Shown: positions 1 through 8,834 of the stretch, one piece after another
Numbering within the stretch: position 1 is the first letter of the stretch
Layout of the letters: each line of letters opens with the position of its first letter
DNA from: Myxococcales bacterium
GTDB lineage: Bacteria; Myxococcota; Myxococcia; Myxococcales; Myxococcaceae
DNA: 64,000 nucleotides
Assembly: GCA_030681895.1 (NCBI GenBank)
Contig: JAUXRI010000313.1
Location: 27,377 to 91,376, forward strand
Direction: 5' to 3'
Translations under genes and position numbers: made by a program
The notes under the pieces: generated by a model
What the model saw: only the letters and a program-made list of their open reading frames with translations
What the model was told of the DNA's origin: nothing
Database searches by the model: none

Positions 1-129
1 CACCTCGCACGGGTCGCCGGCATCGGTCAGGCCTGCGTCCGTCGATTCACCGGCATCGGGAGAGGGGAGGTCCATCGGGCACGCTGCGAGCAGCGCCGAG
101 GCTGAGAGAACGAGGTGTCGATGCGACAT
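1..129 (-). CDS. Lipoprotein, N-terminal part only (runs off the window)
   Basis: Only the first 43 codons are present; the gene continues past the left edge. The protein starts MSHRHLVLSASALLAAC, a short basic n-region, a hydrophobic core and a lipobox (LLAAC, Cys17), so it should be exported and lipid-anchored. The mature start is rich in Asp-Ala-Gly repeats (DAG four times within about 25 residues), a linker style common in myxobacterial lipoproteins. Nothing of the functional domain is visible, so no function can be given. Confidence 0.6.
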   Translation of the reverse strand, partial: MSHRHLVLSASALLAACPMDLPSPDAGESTDAGLTDAGDPCEV

Positions 130-168
130 GGCGCGCTTTGTAATGACGTCAGCGCCGTTCGAACACGC

Positions 169-2928
169 TCAGTGCGTCTTCTTCGTCTCGGCCCACAGGT
201 CGAGCTCGCGGAGGTGCGAAGTCCCCGCCGGCCCGGCTGCTTCGAAGTCAGCGCGCGCCGTCACGAGGAGCGTCTTCGCTCGAGCGACGTCGACACCGCT
301 GTCCCACAACGCGCGCGCGAGCAGAAAACGGGTGCGGGCGTATGAGAGGGGATGGGCCGGAGTGTGCTCGCGCAACAGCAGCGCCCGCTCGAGGAAGGGG
401 ACCGCGTCGGCCGGCTTCTGCTCCTTCAACGCCACCCCGGCGAGCCCCTCGAGCGGGTCAGCGCTCAGCACGTGCTGCGGGCCCTTCACGCGCTCGCTCA
501 TCGCCAACGAGTCGCTGAAGGCGCGGCGTGCGTCGTCGAGCCGACCGAGCGCGAGCAGCACTTCGCCTCGGGAGTGAAGGTTGCCCACGACGCGCAGATG
601 GTCGCCCTCGAGGATTCGCCCAAGAATGCGAAGCGACTCGTCGATGGTGGTGAGCGCGTCGTCGAGCCGTCCCGCGTCCAGGTACAGATGGGTGAGGTTG
701 GTCAGCGACGTGGTGACCGCGAAGTCCGGCTTGGTGGCGGCGCCGCGGCGAATCGACAGCGCGCGCTCCTGCAGTTCGATGGCGCGCGTGAGGTCACCGG
801 CCCCGGCGACCACCATCGCCAGGCGCCCGAGGGTCTCGGCGTTCTCCACGCTGTCGGGCGCGTACACCGCGGCCTTGATTCGAAGTGAGCGCTCGAACAT
901 CGCTCTGGCCAGCGCGTTCTTTCCCAGCCAGTGGTTCGACCAGGCGAGGTCATCGAGAACGTTTGCCACCTCGGGGTGATCAGGCCCCCACGCGCGCTCC
1001 GCCTGAGCGAGCGCCTTCTCGAAGACCTGCGACGCGGCGGTGAAGTTGCTCTCTCCGAGCCGGAAGCGGCCCACTGCGTGAAGGGAGTACGCGGCAATCT
1101 CCGGGTCGTCGCCGAGCCTCGTCAGCGCGCCTTCGGCGAGGTCGGCCCTCTCTTGCGCCAGCTTCGGTTTGTCGAGGCGCCGCCCGTAGAGGTCGACCAT
1201 CAACGACCAGGCCTTCGCGGCCACCTCGAAAGAACCTGCCGCGATGCCCTTCGCCGCCGCGGCGTTCAACGCGCGCTCCGCTTCATCGAAGCGGGTGTTG
1301 GCGTGCGCGACGGTGCCCAACACCAACCAGGCTTCAGCCTGTGCACGGCGCGAGGCGAGGGGGTCGGACGACACGTCGGTGGCGAGCGTCTGCGCGCGGG
1401 CAGCCAGGCCCAGTCGAGCCAACGCGCGCGCTTCCGAGAGCTTCGCTTCGACGTCACTGCGCTCCTGCTCGGCGTCCGCGTACTCCGCTGAGGCGTCGAG
1501 GCAGGTGGTGAGAGGACGCAGGCCCGAGACCGCGACGGTGGCGCCTTTGAGAATCGAGGCATCAGCAGTGGCGAGCACGCTCGCCAGCGCGCGCAAGTCG
1601 GAGAGCCGCCGGTCGAGACACGCCGTCTGCAGCACGTACTTCGCGGTCGGCGTCTGTTGGCGAGTCCGGTGGGCTTCGCAGACGTTCTGCGACACGCCGA
1701 CCCATTGCTGCGCGTAGGCGTCGAGCCGGCTCACCACTGCTTCCCCTTGCGCGGTCGAGGCGAGCGACTTCGTGAGCGCTTCGCGCCGCGCCGAATCCCA
1801 CGCGCCTGCCAGTCGTGGCTCGGCCGACGCGCAGTGCCGGCTGGCGACTTCGCGCGAGACGAGGCCACCGACCGCCAGCAGCGTCGACACGCCCAGCCCA
1901 CCCATGAGGAGCCACCGTCGACGACGCAGCTGCGCGTCATTGGAGAGCGCTTCGAGCAGGGCCTCCATCGACGGGAAGCGGTCGGTGGGTGAGACGGACA
2001 AGCCGCGTCGCAGGGCCGCGAAGACCCGCGCTGGAATCTGTCGCGGCGCCTGGGCCGGCAACCCGCCGACGATGGCCGCGCGAATGGACTTCAGGCTGTC
2101 GCCCTGAAACGGGAGCACGCCGACGAGGCCTTCGTAGAGCGAGACGCAGAACGAGTACTGGTCGGCACGGGCGTCGAGCGGTTTGCCGTCGTGCTGCTCG
2201 GGCGGCATGTATGCCGGTGTTCCCATCACACTGCCGGCGGCGGTGAGGTCGACGCTCCCGATGGAACGCTCAGTGGCTTCGGAGACAGGCGTGACGTTCG
2301 AGAGGCGGGCGAGCCCGAAGTCGAGCACTCGCGGGCGGCCATCGGTGCCCACGAGCACGTTGGCTGGTTTGAAGTCGCGGTGAATCAGGCCTGCCCGGTG
2401 TGCCGCCGCCAGCCCGCGCCCGGCCTGTTGGTACACGTCGAGGACCTGCTGCGTCGTGCGGCCGGGCTCCATGCACCAATCGCGGAGCGTCTGGCCGTCG
2501 ATGAACTCCATCGCGACGTAGACCTGGCCTTCGTGAACGCCGACGTCGTGCACGGCCGCGACGTTCGGGTGTGCGACCTGCGCCATCGCCTGTGCTTCGC
2601 GCTGGAGCCGGGCACTTCCGTTCGACCCCGCTTCGTCGCGGTCGACGCGAAGGAGCTTGAGGGCGACCTTGCGGTCGAGCGTCGGGTCGAATGCGGCAAA
2701 GACCTCTCCCATGCCTCCAGCGCCGATGCGCTCGATGACGAGGTAGCGGCCGAAGCGTGCAGAGGCGCCAATCGCCGACTCGAGCTGGCTCCTCGGGTTG
2801 GCGAGGGTCTCAGCGAGGCGAAGCGCGTCCAGCCGCGAGGTGCAGGAGGCGCACGTGTTCAGGTGATCGGACGAGCCGCCTTCGCCGCTCGCGAGCTGGG
2901 CCAGCTGTTGGTCGTCGAGGCACCCCAC
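169..2928 (-). CDS. Ser/Thr protein kinase with N-terminal zinc-finger-like motif and C-terminal TPR region
   Basis: 919 aa. The kinase domain spans about residues 60-330, with a glycine loop GAGGMGEV (69-76), ATP-binding Lys91, catalytic loop HRDFKPAN (183-190) and DFG (203-205), so it should be an active Hanks-type kinase. Before it lies H22-x3-C26-x2-C29, resembling the zinc finger of anti-sigma factors. A basic stretch followed by a hydrophobic segment near residue 340 suggests a membrane anchor. The remaining ~500 residues are alanine-rich helical repeats of TPR type, probably binding partner proteins. The start is a GTG; upstream in frame there is only a stop and no better start codon. 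This layout (cytosolic kinase, one membrane pass, TPR tail) is common in myxobacteria. Substrate unknown. Confidence 0.9.
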   Translation of the reverse strand: MGCLDDQQLAQLASGEGGSSDHLNTCASCTSRLDALRLAETLANPRSQLESAIGASARFGRYLVIERIGAGGMGEVFAAFDPTLDRKVALKLLRVDRDEAGSNGSARLQREAQAMAQVAHPNVAAVHDVGVHEGQVYVAMEFIDGQTLRDWCMEPGRTTQQVLDVYQQAGRGLAAAHRAGLIHRDFKPANVLVGTDGRPRVLDFGLARLSNVTPVSEATERSIGSVDLTAAGSVMGTPAYMPPEQHDGKPLDARADQYSFCVSLYEGLVGVLPFQGDSLKSIRAAIVGGLPAQAPRQIPARVFAALRRGLSVSPTDRFPSMEALLEALSNDAQLRRRRWLLMGGLGVSTLLAVGGLVSREVASRHCASAEPRLAGAWDSARREALTKSLASTAQGEAVVSRLDAYAQQWVGVSQNVCEAHRTRQQTPTAKYVLQTACLDRRLSDLRALASVLATADASILKGATVAVSGLRPLTTCLDASAEYADAEQERSDVEAKLSEARALARLGLAARAQTLATDVSSDPLASRRAQAEAWLVLGTVAHANTRFDEAERALNAAAAKGIAAGSFEVAAKAWSLMVDLYGRRLDKPKLAQERADLAEGALTRLGDDPEIAAYSLHAVGRFRLGESNFTAASQVFEKALAQAERAWGPDHPEVANVLDDLAWSNHWLGKNALARAMFERSLRIKAAVYAPDSVENAETLGRLAMVVAGAGDLTRAIELQERALSIRRGAATKPDFAVTTSLTNLTHLYLDAGRLDDALTTIDESLRILGRILEGDHLRVVGNLHSRGEVLLALGRLDDARRAFSDSLAMSERVKGPQHVLSADPLEGLAGVALKEQKPADAVPFLERALLLREHTPAHPLSYARTRFLLARALWDSGVDVARAKTLLVTARADFEAAGPAGTSHLRELDLWAETKKTH

Positions 2929-2991
2929 GGGGCGAATATCGTTCTTTTCGTCGCGTTCGGCGCGCGCCGTGTCGAAGGCAGGTGTCAGGGC

Positions 2992-3228
2992 TCAGTCTTT
3001 CGCGAGGTGACGACCGCAGAACGGGCAGTAGCTGATCTGCAGTCCACCACTGCCTGCGCTTGGCGCGATGATGATGAACCACGCCTTCTGGCGCGCCCAC
3101 CATTCGAGGCGGACATCGAAGAAGCAGCTCGAGGTGTGACGCTCCAGGGACTCGCAGCACGGTACGAACGTGCGTGGCACTCGGCGCGTGCCTTCCAGAC
3201 AGACCGAACCATCGGGGTGGGGCGCCAT
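2992..3228 (-). CDS. Small Cys-rich protein with CPFCG knuckle
   Basis: 78 aa, starting MAPHPDGSVCLEGT. It ends with YCPFCGRHL, a typical C-terminal zinc-knuckle half, and has more Cys upstream (Cys10, a CC pair and one further Cys), so a zinc-bound fold is likely. The phrase WWARQKAWFIIIAP in the middle is hydrophobic and aromatic. A start 13 codons upstream is possible but adds an unlikely CCC-rich leader. It lies 63 nt upstream of the kinase gene on the same strand, so co-transcription is possible. I cannot name the family; the CPFCG ending is seen in several small uncharacterised proteins. Confidence 0.55.
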   Translation of the reverse strand: MAPHPDGSVCLEGTRRVPRTFVPCCESLERHTSSCFFDVRLEWWARQKAWFIIIAPSAGSGGLQISYCPFCGRHLAKD

Positions 3229-3305
3229 CGCGCTCCTTCGCACGCAGCAGCATCGGAGAGCTGACAACGAAGCGCTGTGCCTTCGATCGTGGTGTGCTTC
3301 CAGGC

Positions 3306-3920
3306 ATGATTTCGACGCTGAGAACGCTCACCGCGACGTTCTGTCTCTGGACCACCGCCGTCTTCGCGCAGATGCCGATCACCACGCAGCCCGACGTCCA
3401 GGTACTCCGCGGGGCCCTCGAAGCTGCACGCGCGAAGCGGCCGCTCGACTCTACTCCGCTGCTGGCGCTCAAGCAGGGGCCCATCGACGCCACGCTCGCC
3501 GACGACCTGCAGAAATTCGATTGGTACCTGCCCGGCGCCTGGTCGTTCCCCGAGAAGAAGTTCGGAGTGACCTGGTCCGACGCGGAGTGTTTTCAGTACG
3601 ACCTGTACCGCTATCTGCCCGACGGCACCGAGCTCAGCTTCTCGTTCAGCATTAACCGCCTCGACGCGATGAAGATGCAGCTCACCCACGTGAACTTCAC
3701 ACAGCCTCCACCCACCTCGGTCGCCGTGCGAAAGGTCGGCAAGCAGACGTACTGGGAGCTCACCGCGTACGGCGTGAAAGAACTCCACCGCGTCGTCTCG
3801 TACGAGAAGGGCGTGCTGGTGCTCGACATCGGCTACGACGGCAAACCCAACTCGAAGAAGGTGAAGTTTCGTGAGGTGCGCATCGCGCTCCCTCGGCACT
3901 TCGAGTCGACCGGCAGCTGA
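3306..3920 (+). CDS. Secreted protein of unknown function
   Basis: 204 aa. I chose the ATG that opens a clear signal peptide (MISTLRTLTATFCLWTTAVFAQ, cleavage after AFA or AQ); the reading frame is open further upstream but that part looks non-coding. The mature protein is mixed alpha/beta with many aromatic residues (FDWYLPGAWSFPEKKF) and a single Cys, and probably sits in the periplasm. No catalytic motif is recognised. It converges with the next minus-strand lipoprotein gene, with stop codons only 3 nt apart, and it is divergent from the small CPFCG gene. Confidence 0.7.
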   Translation: MISTLRTLTATFCLWTTAVFAQMPITTQPDVQVLRGALEAARAKRPLDSTPLLALKQGPIDATLADDLQKFDWYLPGAWSFPEKKFGVTWSDAECFQYDLYRYLPDGTELSFSFSINRLDAMKMQLTHVNFTQPPPTSVAVRKVGKQTYWELTAYGVKELHRVVSYEKGVLVLDIGYDGKPNSKKVKFREVRIALPRHFESTGS

Positions 3921-3923
3921 ACG

Positions 3924-4328
3924 TCAGGGGTCGACCTGAATCGTCTGCGAGAAGCTCCCGACCTCCTTCGGCGTCACGTCGATGTCCGCACGCCAGCTCC
4001 CCGGCGCGTCAGGCGTGAACACGACGTCGATGAACGCGGTGTTGACGAAGGTGCTGTCGGTGCAGTCGAAGGCGCTCTTCTGCTGCACCTTGAACGTCGG
4101 CGTGACCTGCGAACCCCCTCCATCGGGGCTCGTCAGGCGGCCAGCGACGCCAGCGATGAACTCCATCGGGCCGACCTTCGGGTCGCAGAACAAGTCGACC
4201 TGGAAGGGAACAGTGACGGGCGCACCGACGCGGCCCGTGACGGGTGATGCGCTCCGGAGAGAGCCCGGGCCAACGGGACTGCCGCACGCGGTGACGACCA
4301 GCACACTGAGAATCGAGAACGTTCGCAT
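3924..4328 (-). CDS. Small lipoprotein with Ig-like beta fold
   Basis: 134 aa. The N-terminus MRTFSILSVLVVTACG has a lipobox (VTAC, Cys15), so it is probably a lipoprotein. The rest alternates short hydrophobic strands with Gly/Pro turns and ends FSQTIQVDP, as in a single immunoglobulin-like or CARDB-like beta sandwich. Two further Cys pairs may form disulfides. Such proteins are usually adhesion or scaffold modules. It has no operon partner on its strand: the next gene upstream faces the same way but starts about 670 nt away. Confidence 0.6.
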   Translation of the reverse strand: MRTFSILSVLVVTACGSPVGPGSLRSASPVTGRVGAPVTVPFQVDLFCDPKVGPMEFIAGVAGRLTSPDGGGSQVTPTFKVQQKSAFDCTDSTFVNTAFIDVVFTPDAPGSWRADIDVTPKEVGSFSQTIQVDP

Positions 4329-4429
4329 GGCGGCGACCGTATGCCGATGTCATGCCAACGGAGGGAGCCGTGAGCTGTCGAGGGACGCGTCGCGAAGGTG
4401 GCGCTGATGTCAGGGCACGCGCGTCCTGA

Positions 4430-4999
4430 TCAGAGGGCAGCGCTCTTCCATGTCACCGCGAATCTTTCGACGAAGGTGTCGAGCGCAGCCCAGTTGGTGA
4501 AGACCTGATCCTTCGTCGAGTCGAGCTTCGAGCTCTTCGCGATGGCTTTCAGGAAGAGCCGTTTCAGGAAGCCCGCCTGCGAGAACAGGAGCGCTCCAGC
4601 CACCGGCTCGACGTGCCCTGGCGTCCACCCGGTCTCGGTGACGAAGGCGTCGAGCTGCTTCCCGAGCTGCACGACAGCGTCCGCGCGTCTCGCTTCGGTC
4701 GACTGGGCTGCCTCGACCGTCGCCTCGGTCAGGCTGACCGACAGGAACGCCGTCGGGAGCGTGTCCAGCGCGGCGCGGTGCTCCTTCACGAAACGAATCA
4801 ACGCCCGGTCGTGGTGGGACGCGTGAATCGGCGACGCCAGCACTGCAGCCGAGAAGTCCGACAGCTCGAGCCGCGGGGCGCTCCGCACGTCGACGACCCT
4901 CACGTCGAGGCCGTGCTCGACCAACTGCTCACCGACGTGCTCCGCGACGTGGCGGGTGTGGCCTTCGGTGGTCGCGTAGAGGACGAGCATGGGTTTCAT
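4430..4999 (-). CDS. HemG-like flavodoxin (protoporphyrinogen-oxidase family)
   Basis: 189 aa. It opens MLVLYATTEGHTRHVAEHV, the flavodoxin FMN phosphate-binding loop (T-x-T/E-G-x-T), and continues with VVDVRSAPRLELSDFSAAVLASPIHASHH, the S/G-x-HAxxHH pattern of menaquinone-dependent protoporphyrinogen IX dehydrogenase (HemG). FLSVSLTEA and a late SQAGFLKRLFLK segment also fit HemG. It probably uses FMN to pass electrons from a haem precursor or related substrate to quinone, peripherally bound to the membrane. Start could be the fourth codon (second Met). It is the last clear gene before the cytochrome operon, which would need haem, but no shared transcript is shown. About 180 nt without a gene (5000-5180) follows it upstream, in which I see nothing. 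Confidence 0.75.
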   Translation of the reverse strand: MKPMLVLYATTEGHTRHVAEHVGEQLVEHGLDVRVVDVRSAPRLELSDFSAAVLASPIHASHHDRALIRFVKEHRAALDTLPTAFLSVSLTEATVEAAQSTEARRADAVVQLGKQLDAFVTETGWTPGHVEPVAGALLFSQAGFLKRLFLKAIAKSSKLDSTKDQVFTNWAALDTFVERFAVTWKSAAL

Positions 5000-5180
5000 G
5001 ACTCGTCGTCAGTGCCTCAATCGTTCCACCTCGGGAGTTCGACGAGTTGCGCTCGGCGGTTCCCGCACATCTTGCGCGTTCGCGCGGTCCGTCCGCCGCA
5101 CCAGCACGGAATGCGGACCAGGGACCATCTCCAGAGAACATCCAACGACGGAAACAACGCGGGGGTTCGTCGGCTGAACG

Positions 5181-5936
5181 TCACTTCTGGTGACAGGACA
5201 GACACAGCTGGCTCGACGCCGTCGTCACGCGCAGCATGTACCGGTTTGGTGTGCCGTGGGGGTTGTGACACGAGGCGCACTCGACGCCTGCGGCACCGGC
5301 TGCTGGAGCGCCACCGCCTCCCGTGCCGAACACCTTCACGCCCGTCGGCCGAGCGACCCACTCGCTCAACACCACGTCGGGACCCGAGGTGATGCCGTTG
5401 TACGTCGAGGCCAGCCGGTCATACGGGTACGGCACGCCCACCGGGTGGTTGCCCGCGAGGTCGGCGCCGGTGGCGTCGGTGATGCGATAGGTGGCGTTGG
5501 TGAGCTGGCCTGCGGCGTTCACGTCAGGGCCCGTCATGGGGATGTTGGGGTTCGCCGTCGCGTCGCTCCAATAGAGCGAGCCGATGCTGACGGTGCCGTC
5601 GTGGCACGAGAGGCACTTGGCGGTCGACCCCGTCCACGTGCGCAGGTTCGTCGGGTAGCTGGTGCCGCCCGTGGTGCGCCCGCCTGCCGAGGCGACGTCG
5701 CTCCACGTGTAGTTCGAGCTCGAGATGCGATGGTTCCACAGCAGGAGCGACGCCTGCCCCTTGTGCGGCGTGTGACAGAAGACACACAGCCCGTCTTCCG
5801 GAGAGCCAGGCGCGACGCGCACGTTGTTGGTCGCGAGCTGGAAGTTGTGACGGGTGGTGACCATCGTCTGCGCAAATGAGCTCGAGCTCATCAGGACGGC
5901 GACGGCGAGGGCTGGGAGGACGACACGTGTTTTCAT
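5181..5936 (-). CDS. Tetrahaem c-type cytochrome (exported)
   Basis: 251 aa with a signal peptide (MKTRVVLPALAVAVLMSSSSFAQ). Four CxxCH haem motifs: CVFCH, CLSCH, CASCH, CLSCH; the protein ends right after the last (CHQK). The blocks CLSCHDGTVSIGS and CASCHNPHGTPNRYML belong to the doubled-CxxCH cytochrome family common in Deltaproteobacteria. It should act in the periplasm or outside the outer membrane in electron transfer. It is the last gene of a nine-gene minus-strand run and overlaps the preceding cytochrome gene by 4 nt. It is a paralogue of the tetrahaem protein at 8831-9571, sharing the motif spacing and the NHPV-VPYP phrase. Confidence 0.9.
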   Translation of the reverse strand: MKTRVVLPALAVAVLMSSSSFAQTMVTTRHNFQLATNNVRVAPGSPEDGLCVFCHTPHKGQASLLLWNHRISSSNYTWSDVASAGGRTTGGTSYPTNLRTWTGSTAKCLSCHDGTVSIGSLYWSDATANPNIPMTGPDVNAAGQLTNATYRITDATGADLAGNHPVGVPYPYDRLASTYNGITSGPDVVLSEWVARPTGVKVFGTGGGGAPAAGAAGVECASCHNPHGTPNRYMLRVTTASSQLCLSCHQK

Positions 5937-6772
5937 GGGGCTGCTCCTGTGGTGCCGGCGGGAGGTGCCGGTGGGTTCAACGACACGATGAACGCGGTGA
6001 GCTGCCACCGCTGTTCGACTGACAACGACGCTGCGAAGCCGGGCATCGGCGTTCCATCGAGGCCGGTGCTGATGGCTCTGAAGATGTCTTCGGGGCGGCG
6101 ACCGCCTTTGAAGGTGTCGGCGCGGTGCAGGTTCGCGGGCGGCACCTTCTTTCCGAGGTGCGCGCCCGAGACGTAGACGAGCCCCGGAGCGGCCGGCCCA
6201 TCGCCCTTGCCCTGCATGCCGTGGCAGACGAAGCACGCGCCGCCCGACATGAAGACGCCCTGGCCCGCCGGCGCCATCGAGGCGAGTTGCGCAGGCGGTG
6301 CAGGCAGGTCGACGGCGGTGCCCGGCTTCTCGGCCTTGAAGCGCGGTGAGAACGTCTTGAGGTGCGCCACCACCGCCCACACCTCGCGGTCCGAGAGGAA
6401 GGTGAACGCGGGCATGCCGACGCCCGGGCGAAACCCGCGGCGAATGGAACCGAAGAGGTCGGCGTCGAGCGGCAGCGCGCCGAGTGGCGTGGAGCGGATG
6501 ATGAACTGGCCCGTGGTGAAGTCGCGCGGCGGAATCGCGAGGAACTTCCCTTCGCGGCCGACGCCATCGCCCTTTTCACCGTGACAGCCCACGCACGCGC
6601 CTCGGTACACGCGCGCGCCCAGCTCCAGCAGGTCGGGCGTCGTGGGTGGCGCGGCGCCTGGCGAAGTGGGCCACGTCGTGACGACGCGCTTCGGCGCCGC
6701 CTGTGCCTGGGCCCCGATGATGAGGAGCATCGCGACGACGCGCGCCGCTATTTCTGGTGACAAGTTCTGCAT
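5933..6772 (-). CDS. Dihaem cytochrome c (two class-I domains)
   Basis: 279 aa. It carries two cytochrome c class-I domains: CVGCH with a later GMPAF (Met ligand), then CFVCH with PMPGF (Met ligand). The start ATG gives a hydrophobic leader (ARVVAMLLIIGAQAQA), consistent with export. Its first 25 nt overlap the 3' end of the upstream octahaem gene, and its own stop overlaps the next start by 4 nt, so translation is probably coupled. Unlike its neighbours, which have mostly bis-His multihaem motifs, it looks like a soluble His/Met electron shuttle, perhaps feeding the conduit from the periplasm. That role is inference. Confidence 0.9.
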   Translation of the reverse strand: MQNLSPEIAARVVAMLLIIGAQAQAAPKRVVTTWPTSPGAAPPTTPDLLELGARVYRGACVGCHGEKGDGVGREGKFLAIPPRDFTTGQFIIRSTPLGALPLDADLFGSIRRGFRPGVGMPAFTFLSDREVWAVVAHLKTFSPRFKAEKPGTAVDLPAPPAQLASMAPAGQGVFMSGGACFVCHGMQGKGDGPAAPGLVYVSGAHLGKKVPPANLHRADTFKGGRRPEDIFRAISTGLDGTPMPGFAASLSVEQRWQLTAFIVSLNPPAPPAGTTGAAP

Positions 6773-7695
6773 AGGGATTCCCGGGTGGTGACGTCGAACT
6801 GCCAGAGGAAGCGCGCCTTCGCGGCGTGCGGGTTGTGACAAGCGGGGCACGCGAACTCGGTGCGCTCTTTGAGCGGGTGCGGGCGCTGCTGCAGTGGATG
6901 CGAGTCGCCGTACGCGAAGCCCACCACCACGTGCCGCTCGCCGCGCTTCTCGATGTGACACGAGGTGCACAGGTCGTACGCGCGCTGCTTGAGCCAGAAC
7001 GGCTCGTCGCTGCCGTGCGGGTCGTGACAGGTGGTGCATCGGCCCGCTGCCGCAGGTCCATGACGAACGGCCTTCGTCGCCATCGTCGCCTTCACGTCGA
7101 GGTGGCACGAGAAGCAGGTGTCTTGAATGGGCCAGCGCACCGCGTACCGGGTCGGCGCGCTCCGTTCGTCGTGGCACGCGAGGCACGCGCCCTGGAGCAC
7201 GGGCCCGTGCATCACCTTTCGCTGCGTCACCTCTGCGTGGCAGCTCCCGCACATCGTCGCTGGCGTGACGCCCGCGTCGGGGAGCGGCGGACCCATCACG
7301 TGGCAGCCTCGGCACGTCGCCTCGACGTCGGGGCGGTGAATGGTGCCCGCGCCGAAGCCCATCGCGTCGACGCCCGGCGGCAGCGGGCCCGTCGTCAGGT
7401 AGCGGGCGATGACGGCCTCCGACTCCGCGCCTGCGTCGACGCCGGGAGCGGTGGCTGTCACCACGTTGCGGCCCGGCTTCAACGCGACGAGGCAGTGCGC
7501 CACCCGTGCGCCACCGTCGACTCCGAAGCGCGCGTCCGACGTGCAGCTCGCCTCGCCTCCATTCACCGTCAGCCGGAACGCGCCTTCTGCTTCGACGAAG
7601 ACGTGCACGCGCTCCCGCGTCGTCTGCGCGACGGCACCAGGCGCCACCAGGCGCGGCGCCGCCGACAGCACGAGCGTCAGGAGCGCGACCGTCAT
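6748..7695 (-). CDS. Octahaem c-type cytochrome with N-terminal beta domain
   Basis: 315 aa. A short hydrophobic leader is followed by about 90 residues with a beta-sandwich look (ERVHVFVEAEGAFRLTVNG), then eight CxxCH motifs: CRGCH, CGSCH, CLACH, CFSCH, CTTCH, CTSCH, CPACH, CRTCH. Several are followed by DPHG or NPHA, as in doubled-CxxCH cytochromes. His residues between motifs could serve as second ligands. The start ATG overlaps the stop of the preceding gene by 4 nt. It probably relays electrons within the outer-membrane cytochrome complex coded by this operon. Confidence 0.9.
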   Translation of the reverse strand: MTVALLTLVLSAAPRLVAPGAVAQTTRERVHVFVEAEGAFRLTVNGGEASCTSDARFGVDGGARVAHCLVALKPGRNVVTATAPGVDAGAESEAVIARYLTTGPLPPGVDAMGFGAGTIHRPDVEATCRGCHVMGPPLPDAGVTPATMCGSCHAEVTQRKVMHGPVLQGACLACHDERSAPTRYAVRWPIQDTCFSCHLDVKATMATKAVRHGPAAAGRCTTCHDPHGSDEPFWLKQRAYDLCTSCHIEKRGERHVVVGFAYGDSHPLQQRPHPLKERTEFACPACHNPHAAKARFLWQFDVTTRESLCRTCHQK

Positions 7696-8834
7696 CGCGG
7701 GTTCTCCTGTCGTTGGGTGCGGTCGTATTTGCGTTCGGCGTGACAGCCCGGCCAGCAGCTGCCGCCCGTCGTCGTCTTCTTGTAGTTGAGGAGGAACTCC
7801 CAGCCGCCGAACGGCGTGGTGGTGCGAATGTGCTTCGCGTTCTCCGAGGCGTGCACGTCGTGGCAGAGCCGGCAGGTGCGGCCTTTGTCGAACTTGTTCA
7901 CGTGCCGGAAGTGCAGGTTCTCGTCGGCGTTGCGGAAACCGGTGACGCCGCCACGCAACAGCCGCATGCCGCCGTCGCTCGCCGCCCACGAGAGGTCGAT
8001 CGCCGGGTCTGCGTTGCTGACGGGCTTCTCGGTGAGCTGCTTCTCCATCACCAGCCGTGCGTCGTGACAGCGGAAGCACAGGCCGTACTCTTCGAGCGCA
8101 TTGGAGAACGGCGCGTACAGCGTCGAAGGGTACGAGCCCTTGAGCATGCGGAACTCGCCGGTGCCGTGCGGCTCGTGACAGTCCTGGCAGCGGCCTTCAC
8201 GCACCGGGCCATGGCGCATGGTGCCGCCGTCGTGCTGGTCGAGCCACGCCTTCAGGTTCATCAATTCCTTGTCGGGCGCCTGCTGCGGCTTGTCGTGACA
8301 CGTCAGGCACACCTTCTCGGGCGGCCAGTCGTGCAGCCGCTTCTCGTGGTCCGACTGGTGGGCGTCGTGACACGACACGCAGACCTTCGGGTTCTGCTTC
8401 GGGTCGAGCGCGCCGTGCTTCGTCGCCGACGCCTCGTGCTGCATGCGCTTCGAGGGGTGGCAGCGCGTGCAGGTCTCGAACACCGGCTGTCTCAGCCGCG
8501 CCTGCTCGTTCGACGCGTGTGGATCGTGGCAGTCGAGGCAGAGGCCTTCGTTCACCGGCGGGTGCAGCACCTTGAGCGTGTCGCGCGTCGAGTGGCACTG
8601 CGCACACAGCAGCTTCCCTTCGGCGAGCAGCTCGAAGGTGTGCGCCGTCTGCGAGGTGGAGACGTGACAGCCCAGGCACAGGCCGTTCTTCACGGGTGGA
8701 TGCACCACCTTCTTGTTCGCCCACGCGTCGGCGTGGCAGGTGCGGCAGTCATCGCCCGGGCCGTTCGGAGCTGCCGCGAGCGCAGACGTCGCCATCAGCG
8801 CCCACGCCACCGACCAGCGCGTGGCGCGCCTCAT
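7692..8834 (-). CDS. Undecahaem c-type cytochrome, last haem site CxxxCH
   Basis: 380 aa with a signal peptide (MRRATRWSVAWALMATSALA). Ten CxxCH motifs (CRTCH, CLGCH, CAQCH, CLDCH, CTRCH, CVSCH, CLTCH, CQDCH, CFRCH, CRLCH) are followed by a terminal CWPGCH, a CxxxCH spacing. HPPVKNGLC and HPPVNEGLC repeats show internal duplication. Dense haem packing over only 360 residues fits a molecular wire. It overlaps both neighbours by 4 nt. CxxxCH haem sites are known in a few multihaem cytochromes; whether this one binds haem is inference. Confidence 0.9.
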   Translation of the reverse strand: MRRATRWSVAWALMATSALAAAPNGPGDDCRTCHADAWANKKVVHPPVKNGLCLGCHVSTSQTAHTFELLAEGKLLCAQCHSTRDTLKVLHPPVNEGLCLDCHDPHASNEQARLRQPVFETCTRCHPSKRMQHEASATKHGALDPKQNPKVCVSCHDAHQSDHEKRLHDWPPEKVCLTCHDKPQQAPDKELMNLKAWLDQHDGGTMRHGPVREGRCQDCHEPHGTGEFRMLKGSYPSTLYAPFSNALEEYGLCFRCHDARLVMEKQLTEKPVSNADPAIDLSWAASDGGMRLLRGGVTGFRNADENLHFRHVNKFDKGRTCRLCHDVHASENAKHIRTTTPFGGWEFLLNYKKTTTGGSCWPGCHAERKYDRTQRQENPR

